From assembly GCA_018056585.1 (NCBI GenBank), contig JAGPFK010000111.1:1-5925 (forward strand): 5,925 bases of DNA, written 5' to 3'. The notes below the pieces were generated by a model. The model was not told the DNA's origin. It did no database searches and worked only from the letters and a program-made list of their open reading frames with translations. Below, piece after piece: positions 1-5,925 of the stretch. Each line of letters opens with the position of its first letter. The first letter of the stretch is position 1. Origin of the DNA: Clostridia bacterium (GTDB lineage: Bacteria; Bacillota; Clostridia; Saccharofermentanales; UBA5734). The position numbers were made by a program, and so were the translations under genes.

Positions 1-312
1 ATCAGAAAGCGGCCCAAGCCCTTGGCTCTTTATTTGTTTACAAAAGACAAACGGACAGAAAAAAAGATCCAAAACGACCTTTCCTTTGGAGGAGGTTGTG
101 TAAATGATACGGTTGTTCATCTGGCCAGTCCTTACCTGCCTTTTGGCGGTGTCGGGGAAAGCGGAATGGGACAATATCATGGGAAGGCCAGTTTTGACAC
201 ATTTACGCACTATAAAAGCATTCTAAAAAAGTCAACACGCATCGACATCCCGCTCCGATATCCCCCCTACACCCCCCAAAAGCTGAAATGGCTGACTAAG
301 TTCATGCGTTAA
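1..312 (+). CDS. Class-3 aldehyde dehydrogenase, C-terminal fragment (5' end outside window)
   Basis: The last 103 residues of an NAD(P)-dependent aldehyde dehydrogenase, which oxidises aldehydes to carboxylic acids. The frame is open from base 1 and begins [14 protein letters not shown], the [10 protein letters not shown] stretch typical of the ALDH3 family. It continues with [15 protein letters not shown] and [17 protein letters not shown], then a [10 protein letters not shown] segment; these are hallmarks of the class-3 C-terminal region. The tail ([17 protein letters not shown]) resembles bacterial YwdH-like members. The catalytic Cys and Glu lie upstream of the window, so activity cannot be judged. 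The TTG at base 22 is an internal Leu codon, not a start. The next gene begins 21 bases after the TAA stop on the same strand, so the two are probably co-transcribed. Substrate is unknown; long-chain or medium-chain aldehydes are common for this class. Family assignment is very secure. Confidence 0.95.
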   Translation: MRKRPKPLALYLFTKDKRTEKKIQNDLSFGGGCVNDTVVHLASPYLPFGGVGESGMGQYHGKASFDTFTHYKSILKKSTRIDIPLRYPPYTPQKLKWLTKFMR

Positions 313-314
313 GC

Positions 315-324
315 AAAAGGAGGA
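315..324 (+). promoter_or_regulatory. Ribosome binding site of the glycerol-1-phosphate dehydrogenase gene
   Basis: AAAAGGAGGA is a near-perfect Shine-Dalgarno sequence ending 9 bases before the ATG at 334. It lies in the 21-base gap after the aldehyde dehydrogenase stop and fixes the start codon. No promoter fits in this gap, so the gene most likely depends on transcription from upstream. Confidence 0.85.
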
Positions 325-333
325 CTCAGAAAC

Positions 334-1752
334 ATGAACCTCAACGACTACGCCAAGGCTGATTTCATTTGTTCTTGCGGAAAACGGCACCGAACGGACA
401 TCAAGGAGATCATCATCGATGATAACTTATTCTCATGTCTGATGGACGTTATTCATCACCTTTTTGGATTTTTGAATCAAACTGAAGAGATAAACGCGGA
501 GGTGGCCCAAAACCAGACCATTTTGATGGTTTCAGATGAACGGACCTGGGAGGCCGCCGGTAAATATTTAGCGGTGCAATTGGAACGGGCGGGCATGGCC
601 TGTCGTTTGATGTGTTTTCCCGCTGAGCCAGTCCTGGTTCCGGATGAGAAAGCTGTTTTTGGTGTTCTAAACAGCATGGGGCCGGATATCGGATTGCTTA
701 TGGCTGTTGGCAGCGGAACGATTAATGATTTGACCCGCTTTGTCAGCCATCGGGCCAACGTCCCTTATCTGATCGTAGCGACGGCACCGTCGATGGATGG
801 CTACGCCTCGTCGGTTTCTTCTTTGGTCGTCAATCATATGAAACAAACTTTTTCTGCCTGGGGCGCAGAGGCCATTATGGCTGCTCCATCGATCCTCGCG
901 GCTTGCCCTCAGATCATGATTGCCGCAGGTCTTGGAGATATCCTCGGCAAATATACGGCCATTAGTGATTGGCGATTATCAAATCTGATAACGGGTGAAC
1001 ATTTTTGTGAGACGGTTGCCAATCTGGTATTAGATGCCACCCATGAAGTGAAACAGCAATCGCCAATGATTGCCCTTCGTGAAACAACGGCGGTGACTGG
1101 TATTTTTGAAGCGCTGATCATGACTGGAATTGCTATGAGCTATATAGGAAATTCCAGGCCGGCTTCCGGGTCGGAACATCACCTGTCCCATTATTGGGAG
1201 ATGTCTTTTTTAAGAGAAGGGAAGCCGCCGGTGCTGCATGGCAGCAAGGTTGGCCTGGCTACACTGATGACTTGCGAGCTTTACCGATACCTGCCGAAGC
1301 TAAAACCAGACTTCCAGAAAGCCCGGGCTAGGGCCAAGTGCTTTGATCCGGATGTCTGGGAAAAAGAAATGACATGTGTCTATGGCGAAGGAGCAGCTGA
1401 GATCATCGCTATAGAACGAAAAGCCGGGAAACACGACTCGGCAGCCGTTCTGGACCATCTGGATCAAATGGAAGCCCACTGGCCAGAAATCTGTGAGCTT
1501 TCTTGTCAAACGATTCCGGAATCATCCGAGATCCTTGACGTTCTGCGTCAGGCAGGCGGCCCGGTTCATCCGGAAATGATCGGAATCAGCCGGAATCTTT
1601 TGGCGGACAGCCTCCGTTATGCCATGGAAATACGAGATCGCTACACCATCCTGCGCCTTTATGACGAACTAGGGGAAACAGAAACAGCCGTTGGCCTGAT
1701 CGATCATTTGTTCTTTACTGATAATCGCCGGAATAGCGGACCAGAGAAATAG
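334..1752 (+). CDS. sn-glycerol-1-phosphate dehydrogenase (AraM/EgsA family)
   Basis: A 472-residue cytosolic enzyme that by family reduces dihydroxyacetone phosphate to sn-glycerol-1-phosphate with NAD(P)H, the stereoisomer used in archaeal lipids and, in some Bacillota, for PcrB-made prenylglyceryl phosphates. An N-terminal CSCGKRH motif (residues 13-19) is common in clostridial AraM-like proteins. The dinucleotide-binding signature GSGTINDLTRF is at 126-136 and TAPSMDGYAS at 150-159. Metal ligands of the iron-containing alcohol dehydrogenase superfamily appear intact: Asp202 in GDILGK, His282 in SGSEHHLSH and His302 in LHGSKVG (numbers counted here, roles by family analogy). The C-terminal RDRYTILRLYDELG helix is present, so the protein is full length; it is longer than the roughly 400-residue Bacillus AraM. 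The preceding aldehyde dehydrogenase may share its operon. Its last 38 bases overlap the convergent DUF4956 gene. Family is secure; the exact substrate could differ, so no symbol is given. Confidence 0.92.
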   Translation: MNLNDYAKADFICSCGKRHRTDIKEIIIDDNLFSCLMDVIHHLFGFLNQTEEINAEVAQNQTILMVSDERTWEAAGKYLAVQLERAGMACRLMCFPAEPVLVPDEKAVFGVLNSMGPDIGLLMAVGSGTINDLTRFVSHRANVPYLIVATAPSMDGYASSVSSLVVNHMKQTFSAWGAEAIMAAPSILAACPQIMIAAGLGDILGKYTAISDWRLSNLITGEHFCETVANLVLDATHEVKQQSPMIALRETTAVTGIFEALIMTGIAMSYIGNSRPASGSEHHLSHYWEMSFLREGKPPVLHGSKVGLATLMTCELYRYLPKLKPDFQKARARAKCFDPDVWEKEMTCVYGEGAAEIIAIERKAGKHDSAAVLDHLDQMEAHWPEICELSCQTIPESSEILDVLRQAGGPVHPEMIGISRNLLADSLRYAMEIRDRYTILRLYDELGETETAVGLIDHLFFTDNRRNSGPEK

Positions 1753-2371
1753 ATTGGATGCCGTCCATTTGCGAAAGCTGCTCAACCAGCCGGGTATCCT
1801 GATTACGCAGGCTCAATTCTAAAACAACCTCATAGCCGCTGGATGTAGCGGTTTTACTTTTTAAGGTGTAGGGGGGAAGCGCCTGTCGTAAATCCCCCCT
1901 GAAATGATCATTGTATCGGATGATCAGCAAGTAGGGTTTATGGCGTCCTCCTGCCTGGATGACTGAAACCAGAAGCATAATGGCGGACAGAATCAGACAG
2001 CCGACGATGGCCAACTCAAAAAAACCTGCGCCAGCCGTTAAGCCCAGCGCGATAGCCCAGAACATATAGGAGATATCAAGGGGATCTTTCAGCGCCGTTC
2101 TGAAACGAACAATGGATAGAGCGCCAACCATACCAAGGGACAGAACAATATTTGAACTGATCGGCATGATGATCAGGGCGGTTACAAGGGACACCATCAG
2201 CAATGAGGTACAAAAACTTTGGTTGAACATCACGCCTCGAAAGGTCGCCCGATAGACGAGTTCGATTAAAAGACCCATCAGCAGTGTGATGGCGAAGGTT
2301 ATCAGGATTCTCTTCAGATCAAGTGGCTGATTGACGTTGACTTCAAAAAGATCCAGCAGGGCTTCTTTCAT
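1715..2371 (-). CDS. DUF4956 membrane protein
   Basis: A 218-residue integral membrane protein of unknown function. Hydrophobic segments lie at about residues 21-40, 53-70, 75-88, 102-115 and 117-138, suggesting four or five membrane passes. The segment GALSIVRFRTALKDP (83-97), followed by DISYMFWAIALGLTAGAG, is the recognisable core of the DUF4956 family; the charged RFRTALKDP stretch between hydrophobic segments is probably a functional loop. Residues 146-215 form a soluble tail whose predicted strand/helix alternation (YLLIIRYND, then RLVEQLSQM, then IQSISLVRYS) resembles an ACT-like ferredoxin fold, as in MgtC-type proteins; this is inference. GGAGGA at the proper distance supports the ATG at 2369-2371. 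It is the last gene of the CotH-VTC-DUF4956 cluster, 36 bases after the VTC gene, and could serve as membrane partner or channel for that cytosolic enzyme. Its 3' end overlaps the opposing dehydrogenase gene. Confidence 0.88.
   Translation of the reverse strand: MKEALLDLFEVNVNQPLDLKRILITFAITLLMGLLIELVYRATFRGVMFNQSFCTSLLMVSLVTALIIMPISSNIVLSLGMVGALSIVRFRTALKDPLDISYMFWAIALGLTAGAGFFELAIVGCLILSAIMLLVSVIQAGGRHKPYLLIIRYNDHFRGDLRQALPPYTLKSKTATSSGYEVVLELSLRNQDTRLVEQLSQMDGIQSISLVRYSGDYQ
1834..1862 (+). terminator. Candidate intrinsic terminator for the rightward transcript
   Basis: A 7-bp stem (AGCCGCT 1834-1840 pairing with AGCGGTT 1847-1853, one G-U pair) closes a 6-base loop and is followed by TTTTACTTTTT (1852-1862). 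This matches a rho-independent terminator read on the + strand, about 80 bases past the dehydrogenase stop. It lies antisense within the DUF4956 coding sequence, so the bases also serve protein coding. The stem is short and the U-tract is interrupted by AC, so this is a moderate call. No equivalent with a T-tract was found for the leftward operon. Confidence 0.45.
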
Positions 2372-2380
2372 ACATTTTAT

Positions 2381-2386
2381 TCCTCC
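2381..2386 (-). promoter_or_regulatory. Ribosome binding site of the DUF4956 gene
   Basis: Read on the - strand this is GGAGGA, separated by 9 bases from the ATG that begins at 2371. It lies in the 36-base gap between the VTC stop and the DUF4956 start. No convincing promoter or terminator is visible in that gap, which supports one transcript. Confidence 0.85.
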
Positions 2387-2407
2387 GGTCGGTCTGATGA
2401 TATCGGT

Positions 2408-3151
2408 TCAGCCCTGGTCCTCCCAGGTCTGTGTCCGACAAAAAGCTGCACATTGGACATATTTACTGACTGAGAGCGGCATTGCGCCCTGTAAATCAAG
2501 AAGCCCGCTGATGAAAGAGGGCAGGAAGTGATCATACTTGACTTCCATGATGACGGCTTGAGGTTCGAGGACGGACTTCAACGCGGCCTGAGGATCCCAA
2601 AGATCCTTTCGGTAGAAGCCGGTTGCCAGAAAACGATCAAAAGTAATCCGAACATTGCCGTCTGGCCAGATCAAAGGAATCCGATGATAATCAACCAACA
2701 GGCTTGGCCTCAAATGGCGGGTTTGCCACTCGGTGTAAAACTGGGCAGCGAGGTTGTCATCGACCTGCTGACCTGACCCAATCAGGGCCTGAAACAGAGG
2801 TTCGATATTCCCATCCATCAGGCTGTCGGTTACGCAACGCGTCAGACTGCAGCTTTGCTTTTGGGTCATGGCTCCATATTTTATTTTTTTCTCAAGCCGA
2901 ATGACTTCATCCTGGTTGTGGTAAATGCGAATCCGAAATTTATGACGCGGGTCTGTACCGGCTAGCTTTTCAAACACCGAACGTTTTGCCATGTCATCAA
3001 AATAAAGGCTGCGAATCTGATAGCCACCAAGTCCTTCCGGATCGTCTTTTGCTTCATGACGGTCACGCAATAAAACAGGCGAAAGCGTGTAATACAATTG
3101 ATAAAAGGAAGCTTCATCGATGATGTATTTGAGCTCATGACGCCAGATCAT
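2408..3151 (-). CDS. VTC-domain polyphosphate polymerase-like protein (triphosphate tunnel fold)
   Basis: A 247-residue soluble protein matching the catalytic domain of the vacuolar transporter chaperone (VTC4-like) family, which in yeast builds polyphosphate from ATP inside a basic beta-barrel tunnel. Alternating charged strands expected of this fold are present in order: RHELKY (4-9), RSLYFDD (47-53), KFRIRIY (71-77), RLEKKIK (85-91), VDYHR (153-157), VRITFDR (167-173), VIMEVKYD (200-207) and SKY (229-231). The Arg/Lys tunnel residues and the acidic metal ligand in MEVKYD look conserved, so an active enzyme is plausible. There is no SPX domain, membrane segment or signal peptide, as is usual for bacterial members. 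The start ATG overlaps the CotH stop (ATGA) and has GGAGGA six bases upstream, indicating translational coupling. The following DUF4956 protein could supply the membrane part that VTC1 gives the yeast complex. Polyphosphate synthesis in this organism is inferred, not shown. Confidence 0.9.
   Translation of the reverse strand: MIWRHELKYIIDEASFYQLYYTLSPVLLRDRHEAKDDPEGLGGYQIRSLYFDDMAKRSVFEKLAGTDPRHKFRIRIYHNQDEVIRLEKKIKYGAMTQKQSCSLTRCVTDSLMDGNIEPLFQALIGSGQQVDDNLAAQFYTEWQTRHLRPSLLVDYHRIPLIWPDGNVRITFDRFLATGFYRKDLWDPQAALKSVLEPQAVIMEVKYDHFLPSFISGLLDLQGAMPLSVSKYVQCAAFCRTQTWEDQG
3148..3151 (-). other. ATGA stop-start overlap of CotH and VTC genes
   Basis: On the - strand the TGA stop of the CotH gene and the ATG of the VTC gene share bases in ATGA. 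Such overlaps usually mean translational coupling and tie the amounts of the two proteins together. Confidence 0.9.
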
Positions 3152-5925
3152 GAAAAATCCTCCGGAAACAATGCTTTCATGCGGGCCTGATCCAGATCAA
3201 AAGATTCCTGTAAAATCCGGATTGTCCTTTCCCTTTTTTCTGAAGTGATACGACGCAGCTCGGCGATCTGTTCCTCCCAGTAGGAGAATGAACGAGGTTC
3301 ACCCCATCGTTCGATCTGTCTTGGCATTTCACTTCGAATGGTCTCGGTCAGACGATCTAAAATGGAAAGCATGCGATCGGTGGTAAAGACATGGTTCAAA
3401 AACCATGCGTAACGCTCGATAAAGGCTTCTCTGAATTCTGGGTTTTCCATCAGTTTGACCTGCAATGTTGAATCAAAAATGTTTGATTGGCCATGGCCTG
3501 CCGGATCAAGCAGATCATATTTTAGTATGTTCAAGGTGTAGGTTGTCGGAAACATGGCCCAATCCAGGTCAAAGAAAACCCACCGCCACTCTCCCTGATC
3601 ACTTCGCTCACGCCAGAATTTTTTGTTGCCAGAATCAAGGTTATTGAAAAAAGACTGGGTGATGACAAAGTCCATCAAACTGTATTCATCGATTTGAGAC
3701 AAAACTGTTTGATAAGCTTTGTCGTCTTTCATATCATGTGTTTTGACATAGGAAAGCAAAGCATCATAAGCTTCATAATCGCCGTTCAGAATGATTGCGT
3801 TTCCCTTGATGATGTCAACATTGTCCGGGTCCACCCCATAATGAGAAGCCACATAGTATTGATCGACCTTCTCCCTGAGGTTATACAGTCCAAAATAGGC
3901 GCCATTCAGGTAAACCACACAGGGCCGATCATCCATTGTGTCCAGTTCAGCGTAGCCTTTGATGACTTCTGTCATAAATATGTCACGAAGCTTTGTGAAA
4001 CGCCAGTCCTGACCCGATGTGCGTAAAATCAGGCGCTTGAACGTTGAAACATCATTTCCGGGGAAAAAAGGGTAGGTGACCTGGCTGTCACCGTACTGTG
4101 CGCGTGCTTTCAATTCCAATGATTTTTGCTTTTCTGTCCGGCTGTATGAACCATGCAGATCAATCCCTGCCGTGAATTGGACGCCAAGCGTTCCATCTGC
4201 TTCATAAAACAGAATCTCTGCCGGGTGTTCAATTTCTTCTTTATAGTTGGTCAACAAGCCGTTCGTTTCATCAAAAAAATCTGCGGGGTTGCCAATAATG
4301 GAGACAACCGGCAAATCATGGGGTTCTTCAAAAAGAAAGGTTCTGACACTGGTTTGGCTTGCCATGTAACCAGGCACGATGGAAAGACAGCGGATGACCG
4401 TTGTTTGATCAATGAGAATCGATTCCGTGTAGACCGAGGCATGCTCGTCCGGCAAACTTCCATCCAGTGTATAGTAGATGACAGCATTTGGCTGCTGAGA
4501 AATCAGGCTGACTAAAATGGGTTCATTCAGATAAAGACCGCTTACAGGTTGTCCGCCGGATGCTGTAACGGCTTCGATAGACAAAGGCAGGGAATAGCCC
4601 AACATAGTCGTTGCATTGTTTGGCCCCCCCGGCGTCGGCGTTTTGAAAAAGTAACGGGAGTCAACCGGTTCATCAGCGCCGTTTGCGCTTCGTCCGCTGC
4701 TCATGCCATTGGCAAGGGCACCGGTCGTAAATCGATCGATCAGCATTTGATCCGGGCCGGTCAGCCAAACTGTTTCACCATCGGTTGAAAGGCCGAAGGC
4801 AGTTGGTTCGATCACCACATAGCCGCCGGATGGTATGATGATTCCATCAAGCGACTCCAGATATGGCTCATCTCTGTCATCGCTCAAGCCATAGCCGGTT
4901 AAGTCGAGGTCTGTCTCAGTTCCATTAAAAAGTTCAATCCAATCCGGATGAGATGTTTTTTTCCCTTTTACAACGGCCGCGTCAAGGGCACAGACTTCAT
5001 TGATCCAGACGCCCCGGTTTTTCAACATCAGAGCCCCTTCCAGAGCTTCAAATCCTTGTGTGTCATTCGGCCCTCCAGGTGTCGGCCTGGGAAAATAAAG
5101 CCAGGCGTCCGGCTGATCGCAGCTTCGGCCATAAGATACATTGAGCGCTGGGGACAGCAAAGGCTGGTCGATTAGTTTTCGCCCACGGGCATCAGACAAA
5201 ATCAATTGTTCATCTTTTTCACTTAACCGAAAAGAAGCTTGCAGTGTCGCAGGTTGGCCCGGCACGTAAGTTGCATCCTTTCCAGATAAATACACAACGA
5301 GAAAGGCACCGGGCTCAACCACGATATCCGGGAAAGACCATTGCTCCAGATCGTTGGGATCGTCGGACAGGAAGCAGCCAAGCAGATGAAACGGCTCTGT
5401 GCCCGAATTATAGAATTCGACCCAGTCCGGATAATCTCCTTCTGGATCAACCCATTGATCCTGCCGCGTTATATATTCGTTAACGATCAGATCACATGTC
5501 ACGATTGGTATGGCGTCTTCAGGATCCGTGTATCCTGTTTTGCCATTGGCCAAACCAGGCGTTGGCTCGGAAAAGAAATAGTATGGATCTGTTGAACGTG
5601 TCGCGCCATCCAAAAGTCCCCAGGATACATCATCAGGAATTTCCGGTATTTCCAGTTGAGCCAGAACCTGACCCGCCGGATTGGTAAAATAAAGTTCTTC
5701 TCCGGTTTTAGCCAACCGGAAGGGCGCATGCCATTCGCCTTTTTCCTCAGCTATGGCCAAGGCCTGAGGATCGGATAATCCGGAAGCGTAAATGATCAAA
5801 TAAGCACCCGGCTCAAGCGTGATATCAGGGAATGTATAGGCTTTGGGTCGGTTGATGTTGTCCGATAGAGCATAATCTTTCAAATGGATGGCGACAGATC
5901 CGGCGTTATAAAATTCAATCCAGTC
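3148..5925 (-). CDS. Multidomain CotH kinase family protein with lamin-tail-domain repeats (N-terminus outside window)
   Basis: 925 residues are visible; the frame stays open to the window edge, beginning DWIEFYNAGS inside a lamin tail domain, so the true start lies beyond it. In order (residue 1 = base 5925): part of LTD 1 (1-127), LTD 2 (about 141-288), LTD 3 (about 300-437), a chitobiase/hexosaminidase C-terminal-like module (about 449-532, core IYYTLDGSLPDE and TTVIRCLS), and a CotH domain (about 537-904). CotH proteins are atypical kinases; Bacillus CotH phosphorylates spore coat proteins. Candidate catalytic residues are retained: Asp764 and Asn767 in NNLDSGNKKFW, and Asp786/Asp788 in FFDLDWAM, with YNLREKVDQYYV upstream. 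LTD and chitobiase-like modules are typical of secreted proteins, so a surface location is likely, but the signal peptide region is not visible. The C-terminus (FPEDFS) has no LPXTG or membrane anchor. It is the first gene in view of the CotH-VTC-DUF4956 cluster. Domain calls are secure; substrate and phosphate donor are unknown. Confidence 0.93.
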   Translation of the reverse strand, partial: DWIEFYNAGSVAIHLKDYALSDNINRPKAYTFPDITLEPGAYLIIYASGLSDPQALAIAEEKGEWHAPFRLAKTGEELYFTNPAGQVLAQLEIPEIPDDVSWGLLDGATRSTDPYYFFSEPTPGLANGKTGYTDPEDAIPIVTCDLIVNEYITRQDQWVDPEGDYPDWVEFYNSGTEPFHLLGCFLSDDPNDLEQWSFPDIVVEPGAFLVVYLSGKDATYVPGQPATLQASFRLSEKDEQLILSDARGRKLIDQPLLSPALNVSYGRSCDQPDAWLYFPRPTPGGPNDTQGFEALEGALMLKNRGVWINEVCALDAAVVKGKKTSHPDWIELFNGTETDLDLTGYGLSDDRDEPYLESLDGIIIPSGGYVVIEPTAFGLSTDGETVWLTGPDQMLIDRFTTGALANGMSSGRSANGADEPVDSRYFFKTPTPGGPNNATTMLGYSLPLSIEAVTASGGQPVSGLYLNEPILVSLISQQPNAVIYYTLDGSLPDEHASVYTESILIDQTTVIRCLSIVPGYMASQTSVRTFLFEEPHDLPVVSIIGNPADFFDETNGLLTNYKEEIEHPAEILFYEADGTLGVQFTAGIDLHGSYSRTEKQKSLELKARAQYGDSQVTYPFFPGNDVSTFKRLILRTSGQDWRFTKLRDIFMTEVIKGYAELDTMDDRPCVVYLNGAYFGLYNLREKVDQYYVASHYGVDPDNVDIIKGNAIILNGDYEAYDALLSYVKTHDMKDDKAYQTVLSQIDEYSLMDFVITQSFFNNLDSGNKKFWRERSDQGEWRWVFFDLDWAMFPTTYTLNILKYDLLDPAGHGQSNIFDSTLQVKLMENPEFREAFIERYAWFLNHVFTTDRMLSILDRLTETIRSEMPRQIERWGEPRSFSYWEEQIAELRRITSEKRERTIRILQESFDLDQARMKALFPEDFS
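3158..3163 (-). promoter_or_regulatory. Ribosome binding site of the VTC gene, inside the CotH coding end
   Basis: GGAGGA on the - strand lies six bases before the VTC ATG and within the last codons of the CotH gene (encoding part of FPEDFS). It supports the VTC start and allows both re-initiation and independent initiation. Confidence 0.85.
3214..4317 (-). other. CotH kinase domain
   Basis: The domain begins at LPVVSIIGNPADFFDE and passes through GIDLHGSYSR, RLILRTSGQDW, KLRDIFM, VVYLNGAYFGLYNLREKVD, DNVDIIKGN, NNLDSGNKKFW and WRWVFFDLDWAM, then an alpha-helical tail. This is the usual motif order of bacterial CotH proteins. The Asp in NNLD and those in DLD match the positions of the essential aspartates of Bacillus CotH by motif comparison only. 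The final helices are rich in Arg and Glu. Confidence 0.9.
4330..4581 (-). other. Chitobiase/beta-hexosaminidase C-terminal-like domain
   Basis: An about 84-residue beta-sandwich module with the characteristic IYYTLDGSLPDE, VYTESILIDQTTVIRCLS and a Tyr-Met-Ala-Ser-Gln-Thr end. These modules commonly sit between carbohydrate-binding or LTD repeats and a CotH domain in secreted bacterial proteins, and probably act as spacer or binding domains rather than enzymes. Confidence 0.8.
4615..5028 (-). repeat. Lamin tail domain repeat 3
   Basis: Third copy of an Ig-like lamin tail domain. It shows the shared landmarks VWINEV, PDWIELFN, LDLTGYGLSDD, a glycine-rich GGYVVIEP turn and the closing YFFKTPTPGGPN. 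It is the most diverged of the three, with a shorter central strand region. Confidence 0.85.
5062..5505 (-). repeat. Lamin tail domain repeat 2
   Basis: Second copy, complete in the window. Landmarks are LIVNEYI, PDWVEFYNSGT, FHLLGCFLSDD, WSFPDIVVEPGAFLVVYLSG, SFRLSEKDEQLIL and the closing YFPRPTPGGPN. It is clearly the closest relative of repeat 1 (WIEFYNAGS, YTFPDITLEPGAYLIIYASG, FRLAKTGEELYF), suggesting duplication within the gene. Confidence 0.88.
5545..5925 (-). repeat. Lamin tail domain repeat 1 (cut by the window edge)
   Basis: The visible part starts at DWIEFYNAGS and runs through YALSDN, YTFPDITLEPGAYLIIYASG and FRLAKTGEELYF to YYFFSEPTPGLAN. The first strand, normally with an INE-type motif, lies outside the window. 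Further copies upstream are possible. Confidence 0.85.

Noticed and set aside
22..24. TTG as start of a small 96-residue protein
   Set aside because: The frame is open upstream to base 1 and encodes the conserved [10 protein letters not shown] stretch across this codon, so it is an internal Leu of the aldehyde dehydrogenase.
1697..1706. Perfect 10-bp palindrome TGATCGATCA downstream of the leftward operon
   Set aside because: It lies in coding sequence with no T-tract on the - strand, and similar GATC-rich strings occur elsewhere in the window; chance explains it.
2331..2531. 66-residue + strand frame spanning the VTC-DUF4956 gap
   Set aside because: It lies almost wholly antisense to two well-supported genes and has no good ribosome binding site.
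3694..4026. 110-residue open frame on the + strand opposite the CotH gene
   Set aside because: It is antisense to the conserved CotH domain, lacks a ribosome binding site and has no recognisable motif; it is a shadow of the real gene.
4153..4515. 120-residue open frame on the + strand
   Set aside because: It is antisense to the CotH and chitobiase-like domains, has no family resemblance and is explained by codon bias of the opposite strand.
4624..4630. Run of seven C in the third lamin tail repeat as a possible phase-variation tract
   Set aside because: It encodes the conserved Gly-Gly-Pro of PTPGGPN in the correct frame, and seven bases is short for a slippage switch.
5881..5883. TTG (on the - strand) as start of the CotH protein
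   Set aside because: The 14 codons upstream to the window edge continue the first lamin tail domain (DWIEFYNAGS), so the gene starts beyond the window.

Overview
The window suggests a Gram-positive anaerobe of the Bacillota, most likely Clostridia. The base composition is moderate, the ribosome binding sites are strong (AAAGGAGGA, GGAGGA), the genes are tightly packed, and the protein families are common in clostridia. This is an inference from gene content; I cannot name the genus. No RNA genes, insertion sequences or CRISPR arrays are visible, and almost every base is coding.

The window holds two convergent gene clusters. The rightward (+) cluster occupies 1-1752. It begins with the 3' end of a class-3 aldehyde dehydrogenase gene (catalytic part outside the window). 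After 21 bases comes a complete gene for an AraM/EgsA-type sn-glycerol-1-phosphate dehydrogenase, the enzyme that makes glycerol phosphate of archaeal stereochemistry.

The leftward (-) cluster occupies 5925-1715, read right to left. It starts with a large protein carrying lamin-tail-domain repeats, a chitobiase-C-terminal-like domain and a CotH kinase domain; its N-terminus lies beyond the window. A VTC-type polyphosphate polymerase-like protein follows, overlapping the CotH gene by ATGA. After 36 bases comes a DUF4956 membrane protein with a cytosolic ACT-like tail. The two clusters meet tail to tail and their last coding bases overlap by 38 bp. A candidate terminator for the rightward transcript lies inside the DUF4956 gene.

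The most interesting feature is the CotH / VTC / DUF4956 set. Spacing and coupling indicate co-expression. The parts suggest a cytosolic, ATP-using polyphosphate-type catalytic domain, a membrane protein that could be its channel or anchor, and a large, probably surface-exposed protein with a kinase domain. Their joint function is, to my knowledge, not established. A polyphosphate- or phosphorylation-linked envelope system is a reasonable hypothesis, not a demonstrated fact.
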